From positions 1-64,000 of the forward strand of contig PUDQ02000085.1 of the NCBI GenBank assembly GCA_002964805.2: a stretch of 64,000 nucleotides of DNA, read 5' to 3'. Every line of letters starts with the position of its first letter. Position 1 is the stretch's first letter. Made by a program: the position numbers and the translations under genes. The notes under the pieces were generated by a model. The model was not told where the DNA came from and did not search any database. It saw only the letters and a list, made by a program, of their open reading frames with translations. Source of the stretch: Trametes villosa. Lineage: Eukaryota; Basidiomycota; Agaricomycetes; Polyporales; Polyporaceae. This document shows, one piece after another, positions 20,423 to 31,891 of this stretch.

Positions 20423-21907
20423 TCAAGCCTCATTGTAGCTCGGAGGCGCCCCGGCCGTGAGCAACGCGACGGTTTCGACTTGGACCTGGCGCGCGCGGAT
20501 GCTCGCCATCTCCTCCTGCAGCGCCGCCAGTCGCTCGAGCACGCCAGCGTCGGGCTCTCCGGAGCTGTGAGGGGTCCCCGGAAGTGTGAGCCCACGCGGC
20601 GCGTCCCCATCGCCATCGCTAGCGAGAGCCGCCTTCTCCGTGGTCTCTTGCCCGAGAGACTCAGGACGATGCGCCGGCAGAGGGGGTCCGGCGAGACCGG
20701 TTGCAACGACCGTCTCCCCTATCGACTGCGCGGACGAGCAGGAGAAGTCGGAGGCGGAGGAGTATGGATCTCCTATAGCGATCACGGAGGGGGAAGGGGG
20801 AAGAAGGAGGGAGGCGCGTGTTTCTCTGGAATCGAGGAATGTCCAACGCCTCGTACGGCTGAGACGGGAGCGTTCGTCGTCGAGCGGCTTGTCAGCTCCT
20901 GGCGATCCAATTTCATCCGCCGTCCGGAACCTGCGCGCGCGCCGTATGCACAAGAGGTAAACCAACACGGCGAGGAGGAGTAACAGGAGTATGCCCCCGC
21001 CTACAGCTCCACCAATCACAGCACCGGTGGGCACTGTGCTGCTCGTGGAGGCGTCCTGCTGCCGATTCGGGATGACCGAGGTGGTGATTTGGGTGCCGCT
21101 CGAGCTCTGCAAACTTGCTCCGATGCTGCGGGTATGTTCCTCCGGCTGAGACGACAGCGCAGGTGACGCGAGGGGCTGGGAAGCGGATAGTACGGGTAAG
21201 AGCGCTGACAGTGCGGTGGAGCTGGAAAGAGACAGTGAGGTAGGCATGAGAGAGGAGGTTGAAGACGCGGTAGACTGGGAGGATGAAGACGACGATATCG
21301 AGGAGATGGTGGGAAGGGTATCCGATGATGTGCTCGACGACGTAGAGGTGGTAGAGGTGGTTGACGTCGTCGTGGATGTCGAGACTGGGGGGTCTGGGAC
21401 GGTATACACAATGTAGTCGAAGAGGACGACGGAGAGGACGCCGCTTGTAGTCTGGATCACGAGTTTGTGCGACGTGTTGGCGAGCTGGTCGACTGAGAAC
21501 ACTGATTTGTCGTACTGGAAGGAGTTTCCCGAAGGGTCATATGTGAATCCCCCCATGGAATCCCCATCGAGCTCGAATGTGAGGTCGACATGCGTGGTGG
21601 GCGCGGAGGGGTCGGCTCCCGGGAGAATGTTGAATACGCTCACAGCGGTCCCGGTGAAGGAAAACGTGATCAAGCGCAAAGGTTCGTTCGGGGACGGAGA
21701 GTAGGTTGAGTCGTGCCACGTCCCCTTGAAGGTATGGTCCGGGTCTGGGCGGATTGTGCAGTCAGCGCACTGGGCACCCTGAGACCACTGGTCGGGAGGT
21801 GAATAGCTGATGCTGGAGTCGGCGTCGTCCACGCGAATGTCCCGAGACGCGACACCAAGAACCAGGAGAGCAGGAAGGGACGCTCTCCAAATCCTCGCCG
21901 CGATCAT
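20423..21907 (-). CDS. Membrane protein C: tandem duplicate of B
   Basis: Single exon, 494 residues from the ATG at 21907; the frame stays open upstream without an ATG, and only this start gives a signal peptide (MIAARIWRASLPALLVLGVA). Domain order is that of B: a CADC pair, GTWHDSTYSPS, SFTGTAVSVFN, HKLVIQTTSG, LFDYIVYT, a Ser/Thr stalk, an IGGAVGGG linker, a Leu-rich membrane helix, a basic stop-transfer, the LAALQEEMASIRARQ helix and the end GAPPSYNEA. B and C are alike along the whole length, in both flanks and in the PPxY tail, while stalk length and sequence differ. This fits a recent tandem duplication that included the promoter. Ligand and role unknown. Confidence 0.85.
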   Translation of the reverse strand: MIAARIWRASLPALLVLGVASRDIRVDDADSSISYSPPDQWSQGAQCADCTIRPDPDHTFKGTWHDSTYSPSPNEPLRLITFSFTGTAVSVFNILPGADPSAPTTHVDLTFELDGDSMGGFTYDPSGNSFQYDKSVFSVDQLANTSHKLVIQTTSGVLSVVLFDYIVYTVPDPPVSTSTTTSTTSTTSTSSSTSSDTLPTISSISSSSSSQSTASSTSSLMPTSLSLSSSTALSALLPVLSASQPLASPALSSQPEEHTRSIGASLQSSSGTQITTSVIPNRQQDASTSSTVPTGAVIGGAVGGGILLLLLLAVLVYLLCIRRARRFRTADEIGSPGADKPLDDERSRLSRTRRWTFLDSRETRASLLLPPSPSVIAIGDPYSSASDFSCSSAQSIGETVVATGLAGPPLPAHRPESLGQETTEKAALASDGDGDAPRGLTLPGTPHSSGEPDAGVLERLAALQEEMASIRARQVQVETVALLTAGAPPSYNEA

Positions 21908-23416
21908 GAAGTGCTGTTTGGTAGGGAAGAAATCGAGTAAGGACGGTAGGTTGGAGAGAGCGACCAGGGAAACAGCCTGGGGAGTTGGGAGACCTACCAG
22001 TCCATCCAAGCAGTCAGTTCTACGAGCGTAAAAATACACTCTATCATGATACGAACACTCACCATCGCTGATAAGTCATGGTTGAGCGCAACACTCTTCT
22101 TCGAAGCCTGCCATGGTTCGACGGCGGCTTCAGCCACAAGGATCGCAGTTAGGCAGCATGCTTTCTGAAAGCTGGTTTGAGCCGAGACTGAACAACGATG
22201 GTATGCGAGTCTTACCAGGTTTCAAAGCTATAGCACGACGTTCTCTAGCCAGTCTATCGAGAGAAGTGCTCAACGTATTCAAGTTCGTGGTAGTGATGGG
22301 ATAACCTACAGAATCCAGATGGCGGAGTTCAGGCACGCGTTGATCAGCTTGCACGCTTGGCGCCTAAAGATTCACAGCGCGTTCTGGGCATCTTCCACTG
22401 CCATCCACCACCCTATGCCCGTGGCAGCCCATCACAACTCTTGAGCTTGCAGGCTCCCACTCGGACATGAGCAGGAGCGGCCATATGGAAAATAAAGTGG
22501 TAAGTACCAATAAATCCGATGCAGAGTAGAGAAGTGTCCACTGTACTACAGCGCGGTTAGTGCCACCCAGTCGCTCGATCCGCGATTCCAAACTGACGTT
22601 GCTGCACGATTAGATGTAGCATAACTCCTGGAGGTACTTCTAATAGCATTGCGCCCTTTCTATGCTGCATGCGTGCACGTCTTCGCGTGCTTCCGCAAGT
22701 CTTCGTCCTTGTAGGTCGCCTTGCTATCAGACTCATACGGTTGAAAATCTTACGCTGCTCAGACGTTCCCGTGCCATTATATGGATGCCTATGAATCGCT
22801 TGCAGCTCTTTGTGCTCAGTGTTTGCATGACCCGCTCTTGATAATGACTGAACGAAACGGACGAAGATGCGCCATTTCATGGGTGTACCCAAGATCAGGA
22901 TCCCCACATGCTCTATCTCGCGCGGCTGATCACGAACGTACGCACTCATTGGAAGAAGCTTCTTGGGCGGTACGCCTTGCCTCTTGAGTCTCTTCGCACC
23001 GGCAGGAAATTTGAGCCCAACCCACCTTCTGATGTCTATACTGAACACCGTATCTACAGTCCTGTTTGTGATCGCCCGAGGAGAGCCGCCTCGCAAAAAT
23101 TCGACGACGACCCCAATAATCCCAGCCCGTTTTCCAATAGGCCTTTCGATGATGAGGGTAACTATCGGTGCGCCCTCCGCGAGCTTCCTGTACGTCTTCG
23201 CTCACCACATCCCGTGCCTGGTCGGATTGCCGAAGGAAGCTGTTGCGTTCGCCGCCGGCGCTCTCCAAAACCGCACAGATGAATGCCATGGTGCAATCCA
23301 AATTTTCTTCAAAGACCCACCTCGTGTAGTCACGTCGCCCAGCTGACTTCGAAATTGGCGAGATGTATAAAACGTGTGTGCGTCCTTTGCCCCCGTGAAG
23401 CCCCAATAACTACGCC
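21908..23416. other. Upstream region of C and promoter of the alcohol dehydrogenase
   Basis: 22050-22120 is the leader block shared with gene B. Between 22557 and 23406 both strands have overlapping open frames (127 to 179 codons) with no recognisable motif and no consistent coding signal. I call no gene. The ADH promoter must lie in the last few hundred bases (a TATAAAA at about 23365). Confidence 0.45.
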
Positions 23417-24735
23417 ATGACCACCACTTCCATCACTCACCCCGACTCCTACACGGCGTACGCGTTTTTAGAGCCTGGGAGCGATCTACAGAAGATTACC
23501 GTTCCCTGGAGAGACCCGGGCGAAGGAGAAGTAGTACTCAAGGTCCTCGCATGCGGTATCTGCGCAACGTATGTTCTCTACTACCGCTCCCCACGGGATA
23601 GCCACCGAACTGAGATTTCTCGCCCAGTGATAACACGATTGCCAACGGGACATTCCCTGTCCCCCTTCCCCGTGTCCCGGGGCACGAAATCGTGGGTGAC
23701 GTCGTCGCGATCGGCCCCAAGGAGAAGCTATGGGGGTTCGGTGACCGCGTCGGCGTCGGCTGCCATGGCGGCTTCTGCTCGAAGTGTAAACGCTGCCGCC
23801 GCGGTGACTATGTTACCTGCGAGGAGCAGGGCCTCACCGGTTCGTCATTGCAATCTTTTCAGGCCGCCGTGAACCCGGCGTTAATCAGATGGACAGGTAT
23901 ATTCACTGACGGCGGATACGCGGAATATGCCACCGTGCGGTCGGAGGCCGTCGCCGCCATCCCCAAGGACCTCGATCCAGCGGAAGTTGCACCTCTCCTG
24001 TGCGCGGGTGTTACCACGTTCAGTGAGAACCTCGCCTAGCCGTGCCGTAGTTGCGATGTGCTGACTTCTGATATCTAGACGGGCTACGTAAAGTCAGTCT
24101 GGTGGGAGGGGAGATTGTCGCGATACAGGGTATCGGGTGCGCGCGCGGATTCCACGCGTTAGCCATGCGTCGGCCAGCTGACCCCCGCCATTCCCAGGGG
24201 CCTCGGCCATCTGGCGATCCAGTTCGCGCACGCGATGGGCCACCCTACTGTCGCCCTGTCGTCTGGGGCGGGGAAGGAAGAGCTGGCGCGTCGTCTCGGC
24301 GCCAACGAGTATGTCGACACCTCCAGTGTCGACCCTGCCGAAGCCCTACAAAAGCTCGGAGGGGCGAAGGTGATCATGTCCACGGCGAACGCACCTGAGG
24401 CCACCAAGAAGCTGATCCCCGGGCTCGCTGTGGACGGAACCCTCCTTCTCCTCGCCGTTGACAACCGGGAGTTCGGCGTCTCGCCCTGTGCGTATCCCCC
24501 TTTCGGTCGCCCGTCGTTCTAGCGCCTCTGACCGCAAGCTACAGTGGGCCTCATCCGCCAACGCTACTCGATCAGAGGGCTGCCGCACGGCCTCCCCAGC
24601 GAGATTGAGGAGTGCATCGCGTTCGCGAAGCTGCATAATATCAAGGCTATGGTAGAGCGGTTCCCGCTTGCACAGACACCAGAGGCGTCCCGTCGTCGGG
24701 AGTCTGCACGGTTCCGCGCTGTAATAGTCCCTTGA
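23417..24735 (+). CDS. Zinc-containing alcohol dehydrogenase (MDR superfamily)
   Basis: Six exons (23417-23568, 23628-23839, 23897-24022, 24079-24136, 24198-24487, 24545-24735) give 342 residues, near the usual length. It should oxidise or reduce alcohols and aldehydes with NAD(P)(H) in the cytosol. Catalytic zinc ligands are visible: Cys in ACGIC, His in VPGHEIVGDV and Cys in LLCAGVT. The structural zinc site CSKCKRCRRGDYVTC has the C-x2-C-x2-C-x7-C spacing. The Rossmann glycine motif GIGGLGHLA is built across the intron at 24137. It ends in FRAVIVP. The third intron (23840-23896) is 57 nt with no stop and could be retained in frame. Gene intact; it separates the membrane paralogs C and D. 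Confidence 0.9.
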
Positions 24736-25532
24736 TCTGCGGCACTGTACAGCTTCGGAGACACCGAGCGCTATTGATTCAATAGTACAACAGGGATGTC
24801 TTGTCGCCCGCACTGCCGCATCCCACCGCACTATGGCATATCATACGGTTGTGCGAGGACCTCTCACTCGGGCTTTAACCACCTTGCGCGTGGCATAGTT
24901 GGGTCGCGCGCGCTTACTGCACATCTTTCTCTCACTGTCACCACCATCACGGTCGCTCCTCGACATCGTAAGACCTCATCAAACACTCTTCCAATGATAC
25001 GCTGATTTCCCGTGCTGTCGGATACAGTACGCCGCTAGCCGCCAGCCGCGAATAGCGGTGTCATCTCCGTTCCTACGTCGCGGAAACAATCCCTGTACTC
25101 AACAAAGCTGTCATTTCGGCGCTCAGTCCGACCCCCTTCGATGGTCGCCGGGCGACTTGCATCACTGTTCATGCGGGGCCCGTCTCTCAAGGCAACCCAA
25201 CGGTACGTTTCAGCTCTCGAAACTCTGCTCTACTTAGCGTTACGAGGACCTGAGGGCTGCTCGCCCCCGCACACGCCCCCGCCACATTGCTGTGGGACTC
25301 TGCTCTCCCCAGTCTTTCGTGTTACCCTTGGGAGCTCGCGTGGACCAGGTGCTCTCCATCACTTCTGTTCAGATCGAGGACCGCCTGTGGTCAATATGAT
25401 TGGACGTGGCGCTAACTTAATCAGTTCACCGAATGACAGGCCCGTAAAGAAGGATAGCATCCTTGGATCCTAGAACCTGCTCTTCGTACCACCAGGACCA
25501 GCCGTTCCTCTTACCCGGGCATCCCTCCTCTC
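24736..25532. other. Intergenic, promoter of membrane protein D
   Basis: About 800 bp without a credible gene; short ORFs only. The pyrimidine-rich stretch just before 25533 probably holds the start site and leader of D. Confidence 0.5.
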
Positions 25533-27266
25533 ATGTTGAAAGGCCTGGTTGCATTCTGTTTCGTGCCAGTACTCGCATCCACCGCTGTCCTCGTCAACCG
25601 CACGATAGACGATCACTACGGCGACAGCGCAACCGGGAAACTCCCCAAATATGCCCCTAAGCTCGCCTGGGCTGTGGGTAATATATGCGCTGGATGTAAC
25701 ATATATCCTCAAGGCAGCCAGCATCCCGGGCCTGGCGCAGCAGTCGATGCTACGCAGACCTACAACCAGACCTGGCACGACTCCACCTTCTACCCCGGGA
25801 ACGCTTCAAGCACAATCTCTGTGGACTTCGTTGGACAGGCCGTCTACGTCTTCAACATCATTGTCAATCACGTCCCATATACCACAACAAGGACCAATCT
25901 CGTATTCACCCTCGACAACGCCACTGTAGGCCACTACGTACACGAGCCCGACGCCGCTGCCCCTCAAATTTTGTACCAAGTGCCGGTGTACTCCAACTCG
26001 AGTTTGCCTCACGGGCAGCACACACTCGTCATCTCAGCCGGCGGCGCCGAGACGTCACTCATCCTCTTCGATTACATTACCTACACCACCGAGGCGTCGC
26101 CTGTCGAGTCGCCAACACAGTCGCCAGCACAACCTGCCAAGCCAACGACTATGTCGAACACCAAGAGCAGCGCGTCAGCACCTGACTCGGAGCCTTCCTC
26201 CACCACATTATGCACAACGTCCTCGAGATCCCCCGTGCAACTTGCCCACATCGATGCAGCGAGTGCGCCCACCTCCCAGACGTGCGTGTCGGCAGCATCC
26301 ACCTCTAACACCTCACCCGCAACTCCTTCCAGATCTCCTACATTCGTTGGCGGTCTCATAGGAGGCATCATCGGCGGTGTCATCGCGGTCCTCCTCATCT
26401 TGCTAGCCGTCTTCTCCTTCCGCAGGTACCGACACTGTAGAGCCCGGAAATCCAGTAAGCCAAACGAAACTTCGGGTGGCGAAGCTGGTGCACATCGGGG
26501 TACCCCTCCAATGGCGCACGTCAGTGTAGCGGAGACAAGCTCTACATCGTCCCTCCTCGCCCCATCTCCATCCCCTGCCGCACGGTCCTCGTTCCTTTCG
26601 GAGGACTTCACTGCCATCGCGCCGTACTCGGACCCCAAGTTCGCGCACAACTACGCCCACAAATCCTCCTCTCCTTCCTCTTCCCCGCATCCCCCCTCTC
26701 CATCCACGCACGCCCCATCCGTGCCCTCCCGGTCTCCCCAAGAACGCGCCCGGTCCTCGACTGTACGTGCCTGGTCCGCCTCCATCCCCATCCTCCCTCC
26801 ATCCTCCTCCCCCGAGCCCGCCTCCCCCGCCATCGACATCGCTATGGAGTTCCCGCTCGCACGCTCGCCCGGGGGCCCGCCCGCGCACGCAGTCGACGTC
26901 CCGGACCCCGCGCTCTCCGTGACGGGCACGGAGCGCTCGGTGCGGCAGGCCGAGCTCGCGCGCGAGATCCAGGGGCTCGAGACGATGATGCGCGACCTGC
27001 ACTACCCCGCCCCCGGCCCTAGCCCCGTGCGCGGAAAGCGGAGCGCAAAGGAGCGCGAGGCGAGGGGGGTGCGGCGCGCGGAGGCGGAGCCGTCGCTGGT
27101 GCCGGAGCAGGAGTGGGAGGGGATGAGCCATCGGGACCGGCTGAGGGCGCTGAAGGGCGAGATCGCGCGGTTGCGCGTGCAGCTCTCGAGGGAGCAGCGG
27201 CTGATGATGGAGGCGGCGCCGCGGAACCAGCGACCGGGGAAGCGGGTCCTGACGGTGATGGAATAG
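25533..27266 (+). CDS. Membrane protein D: paralog of A-C with a longer cytosolic region
   Basis: Single exon, 577 residues, ATG at 25533. A signal peptide (MLKGLVAFCFVPVLASTA) leads into an ectodomain very close to that of A (LVNRTIDDHYGDSATG, CAGC, TWHDSTFYPGN, DFVGQAVYVFN, QHTLVISAGG, LFDYITYT) with several N-x-S/T sites. A Ser/Thr/Pro stalk precedes a Gly-rich membrane segment (FVGGLIGGIIGGVIAVLLIL, about 270-292) and an RRYRHCRARK stop-transfer. The cytosolic part (about 285 residues) is Ser/Pro-rich with two charged helices near the end (ELAREIQGLETMMRDL; LRALKGEIARLRVQL). No PPxY end, unlike B and C. It is the only member on the plus strand. Confidence 0.85.
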   Translation: MLKGLVAFCFVPVLASTAVLVNRTIDDHYGDSATGKLPKYAPKLAWAVGNICAGCNIYPQGSQHPGPGAAVDATQTYNQTWHDSTFYPGNASSTISVDFVGQAVYVFNIIVNHVPYTTTRTNLVFTLDNATVGHYVHEPDAAAPQILYQVPVYSNSSLPHGQHTLVISAGGAETSLILFDYITYTTEASPVESPTQSPAQPAKPTTMSNTKSSASAPDSEPSSTTLCTTSSRSPVQLAHIDAASAPTSQTCVSAASTSNTSPATPSRSPTFVGGLIGGIIGGVIAVLLILLAVFSFRRYRHCRARKSSKPNETSGGEAGAHRGTPPMAHVSVAETSSTSSLLAPSPSPAARSSFLSEDFTAIAPYSDPKFAHNYAHKSSSPSSSPHPPSPSTHAPSVPSRSPQERARSSTVRAWSASIPILPPSSSPEPASPAIDIAMEFPLARSPGGPPAHAVDVPDPALSVTGTERSVRQAELAREIQGLETMMRDLHYPAPGPSPVRGKRSAKEREARGVRRAEAEPSLVPEQEWEGMSHRDRLRALKGEIARLRVQLSREQRLMMEAAPRNQRPGKRVLTVME

Positions 27267-27578
27267 GACTTGAGGTCGTTCGGGTTTGGGATATGCATTC
27301 ACACATTCTTTCCTGGACGTCTGGATCAGAGTTGCAACTGGACCCCTTGACGTATACCCGTGTACAATGTACCAGCAGGATAGAGAATGCCGCACGCATC
27401 GAGGTTCTGGGGCATAGACATAGATTGACATCTACCTAAACCCAATACATAACAGCCGCCAACATGGAGTGACAATACAATATACAGGGTCTCGCGAGGG
27501 ACCAGTCAAGACAAATACGAGGAGACGACGAGATAGAATAGCGGTGGCCTGGCCGGGACAAGTCCGTGTATGAAGCGC
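27267..27578. other. Convergent 3' ends of membrane protein D and histone H3
   Basis: 312 bp between two facing stop codons. It holds the 3' UTRs of both genes; nothing else seen. Confidence 0.6.
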
Positions 27579-28402
<824 letters not shown>

Positions 28403-29439
28403 GGCTATTCAACGAGGTGTGAGAGGGTGGGTGATGGATAGGAATACGATGAGCAACGGCGGGCGGAAGGGCGCGGGGGTGCGGCGGTGGTGGTTGCTGA
28501 CGACGAGGGGCGGAGGGGGCGTCGAGCTGACTCTGCGACTCTTTGTTGAAGGTCCGAAGCCACGGTTCCCACGGTGCCAAAGTTCCGAGCCAACAAAGCA
28601 CTAGAACGGCTCGCGCTTGGGCCATCTTCCGCGCGCGGGACGTCGGAAGGTTCCTCCTCCGTCGTCTTTCGCGACAATCCCTTGTCCCCTGCTCGAATTG
28701 CTCGCATATATCGCTGCCCATGGGTGCTTTAATGTCTCCTGTACCCTTCTAGGTTGTCAGAACGGCCATTGAGTTGCAGGTGTATTCCCAAAACCAAAGA
28801 CGCGAGTTTCTCTGACGGGCGCTTGACTCGGAAGATGCAACGTGTGGCTCATCTTCGATGGTTTCTTGCAGCCTCTTCCCCTCCCTTCCTGTACCCACAC
28901 ATGGTGCCCGCCGTTTCTAACGTGTAATTCACTAGTACAGCTCAGAATGTGACGATATATCCGCAACTCCTCTCGTTGAGAAGCCCTGGGGTGGCAGTCT
29001 TGGGCCATCACATGTTGGACCTGTTCTTCCCTCGCCATTGCTCCAAGCTACACTACTCGTCACTGGTATTGTTTTCTATCTCACATAACAGCAAAGCTAA
29101 AGCAATTCTAACTACAGGTGCGAGTGTAGCATTCACTCTTGCGCTGGTAAGGTGTCCGCGAAGTACTTGGCGGCCCAGAACGCGCGGATTTGCGATCAGG
29201 ACGTGGAACTTAAACTAGGCGCCCGTTCTGGGAGTCGGTGGCTCCGCCGATGCGCTTCCTCGCCTGACGTCAGAGTGCCCCAACCCTCCCTCTGCTTCTG
29301 ACGTCGGTGCGCCATCCGTCGGGCGGTATATAAACCCCAGCGATGTCGCTCGCTGTTGTTCACTACTACTCTCAACTACATCTCCCACTTTCAACGCACT
29401 CAAACACACCCTCTTCACCCTCACATCATCTCGACCATC
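28403..29439. promoter_or_regulatory. Divergent intergenic region: H3 and small hydrophilic protein promoters, with CRE sites and TATA box
   Basis: The right end holds the promoter of the gene at 29440. It has a perfect CRE/ATF palindrome TGACGTCA (29265-29272), a second site TGACGTCG (29299-29306) and TATATAAA (29327-29334) 106 bp before the ATG. CRE sites are bound by bZIP factors of the Atf1/Atf21 type, which in fungi act below stress MAP kinases. The left end must contain the H3 promoter. The middle shows no gene. Confidence 0.6.
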
Positions 29440-29912
29440 ATGTCTTCCGGTTCCATGCAGTCCAGCGTCGGCAACGCCCAGATCTACGAGGCCGGTGACC
29501 AGAGGTGAGCAACCCCGCACGCAGGTGCTTTAGGGCCAACACTCACGCATGCTCGTTAGGAACGCACCCTCCTCGAACAACTCTCAGCAGGAGAAGCCTG
29601 CCGGCCTCGGCCAGAAGAACGCGCATGACATCCATGACCCCAAGTACGCCTTTCATCCATCTGTTGCAAAGACCCCCGTTTAACAACCACCTCAGGGACA
29701 ACCGTAACCTCGACATGCGCATGCAGCAGGAGCAGAAATTGGAGGAGAAATCCGAGCGTGAGGATCGGGCACGGACTGTCACCGACCCCCTCGAACCTGC
29801 GAAGAGGCACGGAAACGACCCTTCGCGGGGAGCGCAGATCGACGCGGAGCTGCAGAGGGGAGATGAGGAGGCCATCGCGAAGAAGGGCGCGTACAACGGC
29901 ACGTCGCACTAG
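29440..29912 (+). CDS. Small hydrophilic protein, hydrophilin/LEA-like, probable stress protein
   Basis: Three exons (29440-29504, 29560-29643, 29696-29912) give 121 residues, almost all polar: Gln, Asn, Glu, Lys, Asp, Gly. No hydrophobic core, signal peptide or membrane segment. A short helical stretch (LDMRMQQEQKLEEKSERED) sits mid-protein and the end is KKGAYNGTSH. Such composition is typical of hydrophilins and conidiation or stress proteins, which stay disordered and protect other proteins in drying or heat; that is inference from composition. The TATA box and tandem CRE sites upstream fit strong stress induction. I do not recognise a named family. Confidence 0.75.
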
Positions 29913-30298
29913 AAGTCTCGTTCAGCCAACACTTGTAGCATTAGTCTTTGTATCATAAAGCAACCATCCTCGCATCTTTCATCCAATCTGTGCCCGCGCG
30001 CCAGAGTGATGTTCTTGGGTGCAAAAGATATTCCCAGCAACGCCTTCTCCATCATAGGTTGAAACGCGGAAGAGAGGAAGAACCGACGAAGGTGGACGCG
30101 AAGGTGGGCGGGACGCGCAGTCAACAAGTCGCGGGCATCACGTGAAGGCGCGCCGGACGCGGTCATGTGACGGGACGCGGTCGCGTTGTGTACAGGCACG
30201 CCGTTGATGGACGTCCTGGGATAAATAAACGTCGCGTCTCGTTCGTCCTCCGCTTCCCTCGCCCCCCTGCCCCGTCCCCCTAGCTTCCTCGACACACC

Positions 30299-31655
30299 AT
30301 GCTGTCCGTAACCTCCAAGATGCTTGCGCGCACATCTTCTGCGTCGAGCGTGTGCTCGGACGACTCCGTCGTCAGCACGGACACCGCCCTTAGTCTTGGC
30401 CCCGCGGACGCCATTGTCGACGGGCCGAAACGCACGCGCAAGCGCTTTAGCACCCTGCAGCTCATGATGCTCGAGCACCTCTACCACAAAGCCTCGCACC
30501 CAACACGCGAACAACGCGAGCAACTCGCCAAGGACGCCGAGATGTAAGTTCACTTCCATAAATCCCGCGCCGGGACCCGCGTAGCGGCGGCGACGCGCGC
30601 GAGTTGCATCGGTATTGACACTTCCCAGCAGCGACGTCCGCTCCGTCACCGTCTGGTTCCAGAACAAACGCCAAACAGACCGGCGCATACACCGGCAGCT
30701 CTCCGAGCCCGCCTCCCTCCCGCTCCACCTCCAACTCTGCAGCTCGCCCATCCCCTGCGCCGCCCTCCCGCCCTCCTCCCCCTTCTCTGACGCATCGGGG
30801 AAGACGATCCACACGGCGCGGGCACGCACACGCACGCTGTCCGGCAACTCCGTGACCTCGACCGCGTCCCTCCCCGCGCCGAGCATCATGAGCCTGAAGC
30901 GCACGCGCGACCACGACCACGAGCGCCGGAGCGTGCGCCACAAGCCCGCGCGCCACCTCTCGCTGGACGCCATCGCTGCGCGCACCGAGCGCCCCGTGCT
31001 CCTCCCGCGCACGCCGCCGCAGTGCGTGTCGTCCTCGCCCGCCCCTGCGTCCATGCGCCCACGTACACCCGAGCCGTTGTCGGAGGACGACGGGAAGTCG
31101 GACGCGGGGAGTCGGGCGCTCTGGGAGAACATGCAGTCGTCGCCATCTGCGCCGGAGCCGGCGCCACGCACAGAGAAGGACCTGGTGCGCTATGGGAGGA
31201 GGAAGTACACGCTGGAGTATGCGTGCGCGAAGGATATCGTTAGGGGCAAGAAGGGGGCGGCTGGGAAGGAGAGAGGAGGGAAGAAGGGAGGTGGCGACTC
31301 GAAGCGAAAGCAAGGGAGCGGTACTCGTGCGACGGCTGCCGTGAAGAGGCTCGATGTCTGCCCCGAGGGACCGAGAGAAGCTGAAGACGACCAGGAGGTA
31401 CCGGTGCTCGAGTGGGACGCGGACGCCCAAGGAGACACCGACACGGAAGGCGTCCCCTCAGAGGCGGTCACCCCATCCAGCAGCTTTGGCATCGGGGAGC
31501 TTTCCGTCACGGACGACCACTACCACGAGAAGGAGAACGAGAAGACGAGGCCGGCCAAAGACACGCAGAAGGAGGAGGCAGCAGGCCCGGTGCGTTCAGA
31601 CGCCGACCTGATGGATGTTGCATACGTCCTATGTGGGCTCAGCCAGCGCCGCTGA
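30299..31655 (+). CDS. Homeodomain transcription factor
   Basis: Two exons (30299-30543, 30632-31655) give 422 residues. The homeodomain covers about residues 45-105: KRTRKRFSTLQLMMLEHLYH forms the arm and helix 1, and the recognition helix reads SVTVWFQNKRQTDRR, with Lys where most homeodomains have Arg (WFQNRR). Using the acceptor at 30631 keeps the normal helix 2 to helix 3 spacing; the alternative three bases earlier adds one Ser. It is a typical 60-residue homeodomain, not the three-residue-extended TALE class. The rest is Ser/Pro-rich with acidic patches and is probably disordered. ATAAATAA at 30221 may be the TATA box. Likely a nuclear regulator; basidiomycete homologs of this kind act in development, but the target here is unknown. 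Confidence 0.85.
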
Positions 31656-31891
31656 GTGCAGGACCTCAAGGTCGTCCAGTCTAGGGCGATTTGCAACTGG
31701 GTCAGAGGGGGTGTTTCTTGGTATGAGGTGGCATCAGGGTATATGCTTCACTACGGGCATATGGTTTGGGTTGGCAGAACTGGTCACCATCGCATCACGT
31801 TGTTTACGACATTATCGCATTGTATAAAACCTGTATCATACTACATACAACCGCACGCTATTACTCCCAACATGACAGTCCATGACACTCC

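Noticed and set aside
22557..23406. Overlapping open frames on both strands upstream of the ADH
   Set aside because: No motif, no consistent strand or splice pattern; could be an old pseudogene but cannot be supported.
26403..27431. 342-codon minus-strand frame over membrane protein D
   Set aside because: Antisense shadow of a GC-rich coding exon.
29909..31171. 420-codon minus-strand frame over the homeodomain gene
   Set aside because: Antisense shadow; the plus strand has a real homeodomain.
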